A DNA stretch of 7,250 bases from assembly GCA_012511735.1 (NCBI GenBank), contig JAAZFK010000176.1, positions 1-7,250 of the forward strand. The letters run 5' to 3'. The position numbers and the translations under genes were made by a program. Source of the DNA: Clostridiaceae bacterium (GTDB lineage: Bacteria; Bacillota; Clostridia; Saccharofermentanales; DTU023). Shown here piece by piece: positions 1 through 6,228 of the stretch; within the stretch, counting starts at the first letter, position 1; every line of letters starts with the position of its first letter. Below the pieces are notes generated by a model. That model was given only the letters and a program-made list of their open reading frames with translations. It had not been told where the DNA came from and did no database searches.

Positions 1-578
1 ACTTGATGTTTGGCTGCAATCCGGGCCATCTGATCCAGCTCCTCCCTCTCCCAGACCCGGCCGATGGGATTGTGCGGGCTGCAGAGAATGAAGAGCTTGG
101 CCTGAGACATCTTATTTTCGAAATCTTCGAAATCGATCTGATAGCGGCCTTCTCTAATCAATAAAGGGTTGGTCATCAGGGTTCGTTTGTTTTCCAAAAC
201 GGCCCGGTAAAAAGGATGGTAGACAGGTGTCTGAATCAGGACCTTGTCCCCGGGTTCGGAAAAGGCCCGGACGGCGGAGAAGACCGCCTGGACCACACCC
301 GTGGTCGGAACCAGCCAGTCCTTGTCCACGGGGAAGCCGTGTCGGTCGCTGTACCAACGGTTGACGGCATCGTAGTATTGATCCCGGGGCCCCGTGTAGC
401 CCCAAACACCCTCTTCTGCCACCTCTTTCAATCGTTGGCGTATGCAGGCGGGGCTTCTGAATTCCATGTCGGCGACAGAAAGAGGAATGACCTCTTGTTC
501 TGGATCAAGAGGGCCGGGCGCGTAATCCCATTTGACCGAGCCGGTATTCCTGCGGTCGATGACCTGATCGAAGTTCAT
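1..578 (-). CDS. MalY/PatB-family PLP-dependent aminotransferase / C-S lyase (partial, N-terminal part)
   Basis: The visible 192 residues are the N-terminal half of a fold-type I pyridoxal-phosphate enzyme; the C-terminal half, including the PLP-binding lysine, lies beyond the left edge. The opening MNFDQVIDRRNTGSVKWD (1-18) and SVADMEF (34-40) are the hallmark start of the MalY/PatB group, which cleaves cystathionine or cysteine C-S bonds or acts as an aminotransferase. WGYTG (59-63), the TTGVVQA segment (92-98, just before the cofactor phosphate loop in this fold), TPVYHPF (117-123) and CSPHNPIGRVW (166-176) fit the family; Asn170 is the conserved cofactor-contacting asparagine. The start is fixed by AGGAGGGA just upstream (581-588). 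It begins 21 bp after ftcD, so it is probably the third gene of the hutU-ftcD transcript. The substrate cannot be told: a beta-lyase on sulfur amino acids is the family default, but a transaminase linked to histidine use is possible. The family call is firm and the exact function open. Confidence 0.9.
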   Translation of the reverse strand, partial: MNFDQVIDRRNTGSVKWDYAPGPLDPEQEVIPLSVADMEFRSPACIRQRLKEVAEEGVWGYTGPRDQYYDAVNRWYSDRHGFPVDKDWLVPTTGVVQAVFSAVRAFSEPGDKVLIQTPVYHPFYRAVLENKRTLMTNPLLIREGRYQIDFEDFENKMSQAKLFILCSPHNPIGRVWEREELDQMARIAAKHQ

Positions 579-580
579 TT

Positions 581-588
581 TCCCTCCT
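581..588 (-). promoter_or_regulatory. Ribosome binding site of the MalY/PatB-type gene
   Basis: On the minus strand AGGAGGGA precedes the ATG at 578-576 by two to three bases. It lies in the 21-bp gap after ftcD. It supports this start and suggests the gene is translated independently from a shared transcript. Confidence 0.7.
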
Positions 589-599
589 GGCAGGCGCTC

Positions 600-1508
600 C
601 TAGTCGTCGAGCAGCCAATGCTCAATGATTTTGCTGTCATCAAAGCCGTGAAGCCCAAGATAGTACTCCAGTGAATCAGTCAAAGCCTCGAGAGGCGCCA
701 GTCCGACGACCTCGCTGCCAATGACGGGGACACCGTAACGGGCCGCCTCCATGCGGACCGTTTCGAAGACGCGGTAAATGGGATTTTTTCGGTAATCGGT
801 GATGTTCATGGTGACCTGGACAATGCCTTTTTCCTTGAGTTCGACGCCGCCGGCCTTGATGAACTGGAAGCCCCCACCAGACTGGCGAATGGCCCGGGCA
901 ATCCGGTTGGCGATCTCCAGATCGGAGGTGCCAAGGTCGATGTTGTAGGCGACCAGAGGGAAGCGTGCCCCAACGGCCGTGACACCGGCGGTCGGATGAA
1001 TTTTTCTTTGACCATAATCGGGTTCCCATTCGGGAAGCAGGAGTTTATCCGCCATCCCCTCGAATTGACCCCGACGGATCCTGGCCAGGTTGACCCGGTC
1101 GGGCGATGAAGCTGAATCCTCATACAAGAAAACAGGGATATCATAGCGCTCATTGATTGAGCGGGCCAAGTCTTTTGATAAGTCCACCGTTTCTTCAACA
1201 GTCATATTCCGGATGGGAATCAGAGGCACCACATCGGTCGCGCCCATCCGCTGATGCTCACCTTCATGTTGATTGAGATCGATCAGGCGGGTGGCGGCGC
1301 CGACCGCGTCAAGGACTGCGTCCATGACCGCCTGCGGATCGCCGAGAACGGTAACGACCAGGCGATTGTAATCGCGATCACTCTCGTAATTGACCAAACG
1401 GATGCCCGGCCGGCCTTTTAAGGGCGCGACAATTTGTTCAATGATCTCTTCGTTGCGTCCTTCACTGAAGTTGGGGACGCATTCGAGTATCTTTCTGGTT
1501 TCAGTCAT
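600..1508 (-). CDS. ftcD: Glutamate formimidoyltransferase
   Basis: This cytosolic enzyme moves the formimino group of N-formimino-L-glutamate to tetrahydrofolate, giving glutamate and 5-formimino-THF, the last step of the folate-dependent histidine pathway. The 302 residues match the transferase part of FTCD alone; the cyclodeaminase domain fused to it in animals is absent and would have to be a separate gene. ECVPNFSEGR (9-18) is the family signature. GEHQRMGATDVVPLIP (83-98) is the active-site stretch, where His85 aligns with the catalytic histidine of the mammalian enzyme; Gln86 replaces the usual proline. IHPTAGVTAVGAR (170-182) and YNIDL (188-192) are conserved substrate and folate-pocket segments. 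The ATG overlaps the end of hutU by 8 bp (ATGACTGA), which indicates translational coupling; a GAGAGGGG ribosome site lies inside hutU. No frameshift or missing key residue is seen. Confidence 0.95.
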   Translation of the reverse strand: MTETRKILECVPNFSEGRNEEIIEQIVAPLKGRPGIRLVNYESDRDYNRLVVTVLGDPQAVMDAVLDAVGAATRLIDLNQHEGEHQRMGATDVVPLIPIRNMTVEETVDLSKDLARSINERYDIPVFLYEDSASSPDRVNLARIRRGQFEGMADKLLLPEWEPDYGQRKIHPTAGVTAVGARFPLVAYNIDLGTSDLEIANRIARAIRQSGGGFQFIKAGGVELKEKGIVQVTMNITDYRKNPIYRVFETVRMEAARYGVPVIGSEVVGLAPLEALTDSLEYYLGLHGFDDSKIIEHWLLDD

Positions 1509-3528
1509 CTTTCGACCCCTCTCTGATTGTTTGTTCGATTAAGTCATCATCCGCGACAAAGGGGAGGGTCAGGCAATCCTGGCCTTCCATGAGGCGGTTG
1601 TATTCTTTTGCTGTTTCGATGGCGTTCTCATTCCTGGCCCAGGCCCGTCTGGCGACGCCGGCCATGACATCCCAGAGGACGGCGTTCCGCAAGACTTCAT
1701 CGATGCGGTCCGACCCGTCCAGGACACAACCAAAACCACCGTTGATGGCCTTGCCAATGCCCGTGCCCCCGCCATTATGAAGAGCGCAAAGGCTCATGCC
1801 CCTGGCGGCGTTGCCCGCAAAGACCGAGGTGGCCATGTCGGCGGTGACATTGCTGCCATCATAAATATTGGACGTTTCCCTGAAGGGGGAATCAGTCCCG
1901 CCTGTATCGTGATGGTCACGGCCGATCATAACGGGCCCGATCTTGCCCTCACGAACCAGTTCGTTCATTTTCAAGGCGATGGTCATCCGGCCCAGGGCGT
2001 CACTGTAAAGAATACGGGCCTTGGTACCGACCACCAGCTTGTTCTTCTCCGCGTCACGGATCCAGTTGTAATTGTCCCGGTCCTGATAACGCCGGTCAGG
2101 ATCGATGCAGGAAAGCGCCGCCTGGTCTGTCAGCCGGAGGTCTTCCTCTTTGCCCGAAAGGCAGACCCAGCGGAAGGGACCATAGCCATAATCAAAAAGC
2201 AGGGGCCCCATGATGTCTTCGACATAAGAGGGCCAGATGAAGCCGTCGCGGTCGTTTTGACCATTTTTTGAAATCTCTTTGACTCCGGAGTCAAAGACCG
2301 CCTTCATAAAAGAATTTCCATAGTCGAAGAAGTAAGTGCCTTTGTCCGTTAACTTGCGAATGGCCTGGAAATGAGCCTCAAGTGATTGGTTGACGTGGTC
2401 TGAGAAACGGGTGGGATCCTCGGCCAGCATCCGGGTGCGCTCTTCGAAGGAGAGATCCTGCGGGCAGTAACCCCCGGTATAGGGCTCATGACAGGAAGTC
2501 TGATCCGACAGGAGATCAATATGAATGTCGTGAGCGATAGCGTATTCAAGCAGATCTACAATGTTGCCCTGGTAGGCAATGGCCAGGGCTTGTTTGTCCG
2601 ACATAGCCGACTTGGCTGCCCGGAAGGCTTGTTCACAGGATTCAGCCACCAGGTCAACCCAGCCCTGATCAAATCTTGTCCGGATCCGCGAAGGGTCAAC
2701 CTCAGCGACAATCGCCACCCCGCCCGCGATCTTACAGGCCTTTCCCTGGGCGCCGGACATGCCGCCCAGCCCTGAGCTGACGAAAAGGTGTCCCGCCAGA
2801 TTGTCTTCCTTGGGAATACCCAACTGCTGCCTGCCGGCATTGAGCAGGGTATTGTAAGTGCCATGGACGATGCCCTGGGGCCCGATATACATCCAGCCCC
2901 CGGCCGTCATCTGGCCATAGCTTGAGACTCCCATGGAGGAGGCCCGGTTGTAATCCTCAAGATTGTCATATTGGCCGATCATCAGGCCGTTGGTCAGGAT
3001 GACGCGCGGGGCAGAGAGCGGACTGTGGAAGAGCCCGACCGGATGGCCCGAAAAAAGTACCAGGGTTTGCCTGTCGGTCAGCAGTTCGAGGTATCGCTTG
3101 ATCAGGCAGTACTGCATCCAGTTTTGACAGACAGCACCCGTCTCGCCGTAAGTGATCAATTCGTAAGGGTAAAGGGCTACCTCGAAATCGAGGTTATTGT
3201 CGATCATGACCTGGAAGGCTTTGCCTTCGACACAATTGCCGCGGTACTCATCGATGGGTTTGCCAAAAATTCTGCCGGGCGGCCGGTAGCGGTAACCGTA
3301 AATTTTCCCGTGCCGGTCAAGTTCCTTGAGAAATTCGGCTGCCATGACCGCGTGATCCTGCTTGGGCACGTAGCGAAGCGCGTTCTTCAAGGCAGTGGCG
3401 CGCTCCTTGGCGGATAAGTCCGCCTTACGGCGTGGCGCACGCCGGATTTCAGGTTCAAAAACGGGCTCGGGTGGCAGAGGACCCTCGAGCGAAACGTGAA
3501 TGTATGAGTCTGCCGGCTGCTTGTCCAT
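1501..3528 (-). CDS. hutU: Urocanate hydratase (long form)
   Basis: Urocanase adds water to urocanate to form 4-imidazolone-5-propionate, the second step of histidine breakdown, using tightly bound NAD+ as an electrophile. At 675 residues this is the long form, the size of animal UROC1 and some anaerobes, rather than the ~555-residue Pseudomonas/Bacillus type. Visible motifs include GLGGMSGAQ (253-261), the NAD+-binding glycine loop; SDQTSCHEP (341-349); MGPLLFDYGYGPFRWVCLSG (440-459), whose Cys456 matches the catalytic cysteine; VMIGRDHHDTGGTDSP (533-548); and LHNGGGTGIG (583-592). The first ~50 residues, rich in charge and proline, are the least conserved. The start is supported by AGAGGAGG (3534-3541) at normal spacing. 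It is the first gene of the leftward operon and overlaps ftcD by 8 bp. Transcription probably starts from the promoter at 3563-3591. hutH and hutI are missing from the window and must be elsewhere or downstream. Confidence 0.97.
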   Translation of the reverse strand: MDKQPADSYIHVSLEGPLPPEPVFEPEIRRAPRRKADLSAKERATALKNALRYVPKQDHAVMAAEFLKELDRHGKIYGYRYRPPGRIFGKPIDEYRGNCVEGKAFQVMIDNNLDFEVALYPYELITYGETGAVCQNWMQYCLIKRYLELLTDRQTLVLFSGHPVGLFHSPLSAPRVILTNGLMIGQYDNLEDYNRASSMGVSSYGQMTAGGWMYIGPQGIVHGTYNTLLNAGRQQLGIPKEDNLAGHLFVSSGLGGMSGAQGKACKIAGGVAIVAEVDPSRIRTRFDQGWVDLVAESCEQAFRAAKSAMSDKQALAIAYQGNIVDLLEYAIAHDIHIDLLSDQTSCHEPYTGGYCPQDLSFEERTRMLAEDPTRFSDHVNQSLEAHFQAIRKLTDKGTYFFDYGNSFMKAVFDSGVKEISKNGQNDRDGFIWPSYVEDIMGPLLFDYGYGPFRWVCLSGKEEDLRLTDQAALSCIDPDRRYQDRDNYNWIRDAEKNKLVVGTKARILYSDALGRMTIALKMNELVREGKIGPVMIGRDHHDTGGTDSPFRETSNIYDGSNVTADMATSVFAGNAARGMSLCALHNGGGTGIGKAINGGFGCVLDGSDRIDEVLRNAVLWDVMAGVARRAWARNENAIETAKEYNRLMEGQDCLTLPFVADDDLIEQTIREGSKDD

Positions 3529-3540
3529 GGAAGCCTCCTC

Positions 3541-3570
3541 TCGTCATCAGGCCATCATATCCAGTATACT
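3541..3570 (+). promoter_or_regulatory. Possible weak promoter of the ROK kinase gene
   Basis: TCGTCA (3541-3546, 4 of 6) and TATACT (3565-3570, 5 of 6) are 18 bases apart on the plus strand. The -10 uses the same 8-bp palindrome AGTATACT as the leftward hutU promoter, so the two would compete for RNA polymerase. The -35 is poor and the call is tentative. Confidence 0.3.
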
Positions 3571-3591
3571 ATCGAACAAGTAATCAGTCAG
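3563..3591 (-). promoter_or_regulatory. Predicted sigma-70-type promoter of the hutU operon
   Basis: Read on the minus strand, CTGACT (3591-3586, 4 of 6 consensus bases) is followed after exactly 17 bases by TATACT (3568-3563, 5 of 6). A start about 7 bases downstream would leave a leader of roughly 28 bases containing the hutU ribosome site. No HutC- or HutP-type operator or CRE-like site is recognised, so the inducing signal is not visible. Confidence 0.55.
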
Positions 3592-3607
3592 CGGGAGGAA
3601 TGGTGGA

Positions 3608-4576
3608 ATGACTTGGTCAGTCGGCATCGATCTGGGGGGTACCAATATTGCGGTCGGGCTCGTCAGCGAGGACTACCGGATCGCCGACCGTGAGCATGAG
3701 AAAACACTCGCGCCCCGCTCAGCGGCCTCCCTGGCAGAAACCATGGCTGGATGTGTCTTTCGTTTGCTGGAAAGGAACCGGCTCCAGCTGTCGGAACTGG
3801 CCGCGATTGGTCTGGGCTTGCCGGGTATGGTCCAGGAAAAAACAGGCCTGATGATTGAGGCGGCGAATCTCGGTTTGTATCAGATCGATTTTGCTTCTTT
3901 ATTCCGCCCCTATTTTCCTCATACTCCCTTGAAAATCAGTAATGACGGCGATTGCGCGATCTGGGGAGAATTCCTGGCGGGGGAGGCCAAAGAACACGAA
4001 AGCGTCCTGATGCTGACCTTGGGAACCGGCATTGGTGGAGGCTTCGTTTGTGACCACAGGATATTCAGAGGTGCCAGCGGTCTGGGGATTGAGCCTGGCC
4101 ACATGGTGGTTGAGACAGAGGGTGCCCGCCTCTGTACCTGCGGCCGGCATGGCTGCCTGGAAATGTACGCCTCCATCCGGGGCTTGAACCTGCTGATCAG
4201 GGAGGGGATGCAAGAAGACCCGTCATCCTCGCTCCATCATTTGATCAAGCCGGACAATCCCTCCTACAACGTCAGGATCTTCTTCGACCTGGTCCGCGCA
4301 GAGGACGCGGCGGCTCTTCGCATTCTTGATCGCTACACGGCCTATCTGGCTTCGGGGATCCGAAGCTTGAGCGTTCTGTATCGTCCTCATCTTATTCTCC
4401 TTGGCGGCGGCATAAGTAATGCGGGTGACCTGCTCTTACAGCCACTTCGAGAGACACTTGATCCCGACAAGGCCGGGGATTACATCTTATCCCTGCCCCC
4501 TGTCGCAGTCAGCAGGCTTGGCAACGACGCGGGAATAATCGGTGCCGCCATGCTCCATCTGGAAAGCCCTTCCTGA
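3608..4576 (+). CDS. ROK-family sugar kinase (glucokinase-like)
   Basis: A 322-residue cytosolic ROK protein, the usual length for the kinase branch. It lacks the N-terminal helix-turn-helix of ROK repressors such as NagC or XylR, so it should phosphorylate a hexose or an amino-hexose with ATP. IDLGGTNIAVGLV (7-19) is the first phosphate-binding loop. NDGD (112-115) holds Asp113, the likely catalytic base. TLGTGIGGGFV (137-147) is the second nucleotide loop. IEPGHM (161-166) supplies the substrate-binding Glu162 and His165; the usual motif is GEIGHM, so Ile161-Glu162-Pro163 is a small variation. CTCGRHGC (176-183), with Glu185, forms the structural zinc site. LGGGIS (265-270) closes the nucleotide site. 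GGGAGG (3593-3598) is the ribosome site, 9 bases before the ATG. It is divergent from hutU and upstream of arsR, and nothing nearby points to its sugar. Glucokinase is the default guess; N-acetylmannosamine, allose or fructose kinase are alternatives. Confidence 0.9.
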   Translation: MTWSVGIDLGGTNIAVGLVSEDYRIADREHEKTLAPRSAASLAETMAGCVFRLLERNRLQLSELAAIGLGLPGMVQEKTGLMIEAANLGLYQIDFASLFRPYFPHTPLKISNDGDCAIWGEFLAGEAKEHESVLMLTLGTGIGGGFVCDHRIFRGASGLGIEPGHMVVETEGARLCTCGRHGCLEMYASIRGLNLLIREGMQEDPSSSLHHLIKPDNPSYNVRIFFDLVRAEDAAALRILDRYTAYLASGIRSLSVLYRPHLILLGGGISNAGDLLLQPLRETLDPDKAGDYILSLPPVAVSRLGNDAGIIGAAMLHLESPS

Positions 4577-4597
4577 AAATAAACCGCTCACTTTCTC

Positions 4598-4626
4598 TTG
4601 ACAGGGTTGAAGGAGAAGCCTATGAT
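4598..4626 (+). promoter_or_regulatory. Strong sigma-70-type promoter of arsR
   Basis: A perfect TTGACA (4598-4603), 17 bases, then TATGAT (4621-4626, 5 of 6) form the best promoter in the window. Transcription should begin near 4633, inside the ArsR operator. The 21 bases between the ROK stop and the -35 hold no clear terminator, so some read-through from the kinase gene is possible. Confidence 0.8.
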
Positions 4627-4628
4627 GA

Positions 4629-4652
4629 TCACATCAAATAAATTTGATGTGA
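4629..4652 (+). promoter_or_regulatory. ArsR operator at the arsR promoter
   Basis: A perfect inverted repeat with 11-base arms, TCACATCAAAT and ATTTGATGTGA, flanks two A bases. Its core, ATCAAA-N4-TTTGAT (4633-4648), has the ATCAA...TTGAT form known for operators of ArsR repressors, and it recurs before acr3. It begins two bases after the -10 and covers the expected start of transcription, so a bound repressor would block initiation. Arsenite binding to ArsR should release it. Confidence 0.8.
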
Positions 4653-4660
4653 GAGGGAAG

Positions 4661-4972
4661 ATGGAACCTGATTTCCGGCAACAAGCGAAGCTTCTCAAGG
4701 CCTTTTGTGATGAAAACCGGCTGAGAATACTGGACCTGTTAGGCTCAGGCGAGCAGTGCGCCTGTATTTTGCTGGAACAGCTGGAATTGGGGCAGTCGGG
4801 CCTGTCTTATCACATGAAGATTCTGGTCGAATCGGGAGTCGTGGATAGCAGGCAGGAAGGAAAATGGACCTACTATAAAATCAGCGAAGAAGGAAGCTCC
4901 TACGCGATCAGTCTGCTTAAGGATCTGACGAGACCTGCGCCCAAAGGTGACCGCCGTTGCTGTATCTCCTAG
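4661..4972 (+). CDS. arsR: ArsR/SmtB-family arsenite-responsive repressor
   Basis: A dimeric winged-helix repressor that leaves DNA when As(III) or Sb(III) binds its cysteines. From this start it has 103 residues. QQAKLLKAFCDENRLRILDL (7-26) is the typical N-terminal helix pair, QSGLSYHMKILVESG (45-59) the recognition helix region, and GKWTYYKIS (67-75) the wing. Cys33 and Cys35 (EQCAC) match the Cys-x-Cys sensor of classical ArsR; Cys16 and the terminal pair Cys100-Cys101 might add ligands. Upstream in-frame codons exist at 4598 (TTG) and 4622 (ATG, with AAGGAG at 4610-4615). However, the -35, -10 and operator occupy that stretch, so a transcript from this promoter would not include them. 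ATG 4661 has GAGAGGG just before it, though only 4 bases away. The longer 116-residue form from 4622 could be made from read-through transcripts and is the main alternative. The gene is followed by acr3, its likely target. Confidence 0.92.
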   Translation: MEPDFRQQAKLLKAFCDENRLRILDLLGSGEQCACILLEQLELGQSGLSYHMKILVESGVVDSRQEGKWTYYKISEEGSSYAISLLKDLTRPAPKGDRRCCIS

Positions 4973-5025
4973 ATAGCTACCGTTTGCTGCTTTAACGGCC
5001 ATCGTGAAGATGGTTTCTTTTCAGC

Positions 5026-5053
5026 TCGATACATCAAAAATATTTGATATGAT
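5026..5053 (+). promoter_or_regulatory. Predicted promoter of acr3
   Basis: TATGAT (5048-5053) is preceded by TG one base before (5045-5046), giving an extended -10. A weak -35, TCGATA (5026-5031, 4 of 6), lies 16 bases upstream. The ArsR operator fills most of the spacer. Initiation near 5060 would place the GGAGG ribosome site about 10 bases into the leader, which is short but workable. Confidence 0.5.
5031..5051 (+). promoter_or_regulatory. ArsR operator at the acr3 promoter
   Basis: ATCAAA-N4-TTTGAT (5033-5048) has the same half-sites and 4-base spacing as the operator before arsR. The outer arms are less symmetric: ACATCAAA against TTTGATAT. It lies between the presumed -35 and -10 of acr3, overlapping the extended -10, so ArsR should block polymerase binding here. 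The lower symmetry suggests weaker binding than at arsR. Confidence 0.75.
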
Positions 5054-5078
5054 AACGTCTTGGATGTTGGAGGATCAA

Positions 5079-6128
5079 ATGATGGAGAAAGATAAAAAGA
5101 CCTCGATGGGATTTTTCGAGAAATATTTGACGCTGTGGGTGGCCCTGTGTATGGTGGCCGGGGTGCTGATCGGCAAATTTCTTCCAGCGGTTCCGGGCTT
5201 TCTGGGCCGCTTTGAATACGCCAATGTCTCGATCCCCATTGCCTTGCTCATTTGGATCATGATTTATCCCATGATGTTGAAAGTGGATTTTCAAAGCATC
5301 AAAGATGTTGGCAAAAATCCCAAGGGCCTGTTTGTCACCTGGACGACCAACTGGCTGATCAAACCCTTTACCATGTTTGGGATTGCCTGGCTGTTCTTCC
5401 AGGTCATTTTCAAGGCATGGATTCCCGCGGATTTAGCCAAAGCTTATCTGGCAGGAGCCATTCTGCTCGGCGCCGCACCCTGTACTGCCATGGTCTTCGT
5501 CTGGAGCCATCTGACACGGGGAAACGCGGCCTATACCGTCGTCCAGGTCGCTTCCAACGACCTGATTATTCTGGTCGCTTTCACGCCGATCGTTGCCTTG
5601 TTACTTGGCATGGGCGGGGTGATGATCCCTTGGGAAACGCTGATCCTGTCCGTGGTGCTCTTTGTCCTGATCCCCCTTACCGGAGGCATGCTGACGCGCC
5701 GGGCGGTTGTCAAGAAGCGCGGTGTCAGGTATTTCGAAGAAACATTTATTCCCCGGTTTAATCATTTCACCATGATTGGTTTGCTGCTGACCTTGATCAT
5801 CATTTTCTCATTCCAAGGTGAGGTGATTATCAACAATCCTCTGCATATCCTCTTGATAGCGGTTCCTCTTGCCATCCAGACCCTGCTGATATTCTTTGTT
5901 GCCTATCTGGCGGCCAAGCTGCTCAAACTTCCTCATGACGTCGCGGCGCCTGCCGGTATGATTGGGGCTTCAAACTTCTTCGAGTTGGCAGTCGCGGTCG
6001 CCATATCTCTTTTTGGGACCAAGTCGCCCGCTGCGCTCGCGACCATCGTGGGTGTGCTGACCGAGGTGCCTCTCATGCTCTTGCTGGTCAAAATCGCCAA
6101 CCGCACCAAGAGCTGGTTCCCTGCTTGA
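5079..6128 (+). CDS. acr3: ACR3-type arsenite efflux permease
   Basis: An inner-membrane transporter of the BASS/ACR3 fold that expels arsenite using the proton gradient. From the chosen start it has 349 residues, the usual ACR3 size, with about ten hydrophobic segments from residue 17 to 338. GAAPCTAMVFVWSHLT (131-146) carries Cys135, the conserved cysteine of the fourth helix, and VQVASNDLI (155-163) follows. GASNFFELAVA (296-306) carries Glu302; this cysteine and glutamate are essential in studied ACR3 proteins. The APCTAMVFVWS form, rather than ARCIAMVIVWN, suggests the ACR3(2) subgroup. GGAGG (5069-5073) precedes ATG 5079 by 5 bases and ATG 5082 by 8, so either could be used. In-frame codons further up (GTG 5004, ATG 5049, ATG 5064) lie in or near the promoter and operator and lack ribosome sites. 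It follows arsR by 106 bp and should be under ArsR control. No arsC reductase or arsA ATPase is present nearby. Confidence 0.95.
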   Translation: MMEKDKKTSMGFFEKYLTLWVALCMVAGVLIGKFLPAVPGFLGRFEYANVSIPIALLIWIMIYPMMLKVDFQSIKDVGKNPKGLFVTWTTNWLIKPFTMFGIAWLFFQVIFKAWIPADLAKAYLAGAILLGAAPCTAMVFVWSHLTRGNAAYTVVQVASNDLIILVAFTPIVALLLGMGGVMIPWETLILSVVLFVLIPLTGGMLTRRAVVKKRGVRYFEETFIPRFNHFTMIGLLLTLIIIFSFQGEVIINNPLHILLIAVPLAIQTLLIFFVAYLAAKLLKLPHDVAAPAGMIGASNFFELAVAVAISLFGTKSPAALATIVGVLTEVPLMLLLVKIANRTKSWFPA

Positions 6129-6228
6129 GTCTTCCGCTTCACCGCCGAACGACTTGTTTTCAAATATAAATCGGGTTATAATGATCGCGTCAATCGATAA
6201 CCGCTCTTTGCAAAAAAAGAAAGCGTGA
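6129..6228 (+). promoter_or_regulatory. acr3-xdhC intergenic region with predicted xdhC promoter
   Basis: TTGTTT (6154-6159, 3 of 6) and a perfect TATAAT (6177-6182) are 17 bases apart, suggesting that xdhC is transcribed separately from the ars genes. An inverted repeat, GGTTAT (6174-6179) and ATAACC (6197-6202), overlaps the -10 and might be an operator or a small hairpin. No T-tailed terminator is seen after acr3. The run of A at 6211-6217 lies just before the gene. Confidence 0.5.

Noticed and set aside
216..674. 152-aa open frame on the plus strand across the malY/ftcD junction
   Set aside because: It spans the ends of two recognised genes on the other strand and shows no family features.
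1777..2271. 164-aa open frame on the plus strand inside hutU
   Set aside because: Antisense shadow of a well-conserved gene; no recognisable motif.
3608..4576. ROK gene as a transcriptional repressor of the hut operon
   Set aside because: It has no N-terminal DNA-binding domain; the nucleotide loops begin at residue 7, which fits a kinase.
4982..4999. Possible terminator hairpin after arsR (CCGTT and AACGG near 4980-4998)
   Set aside because: The stem is only 5 bp and no T-run follows, so I do not call a terminator.
5252..5761. 169-aa open frame on the plus strand inside acr3
   Set aside because: It is in another frame of acr3. The true frame has membrane helices and the ACR3 motifs, while this one is rich in Arg, Pro and His with no hydrophobic pattern.
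6181..6228. 15-codon open frame ending directly at the xdhC start, a possible leader peptide
   Set aside because: Its ATG overlaps the predicted -10 (TATAAT 6177-6182), so it would not be on the transcript, and it has no ribosome site.
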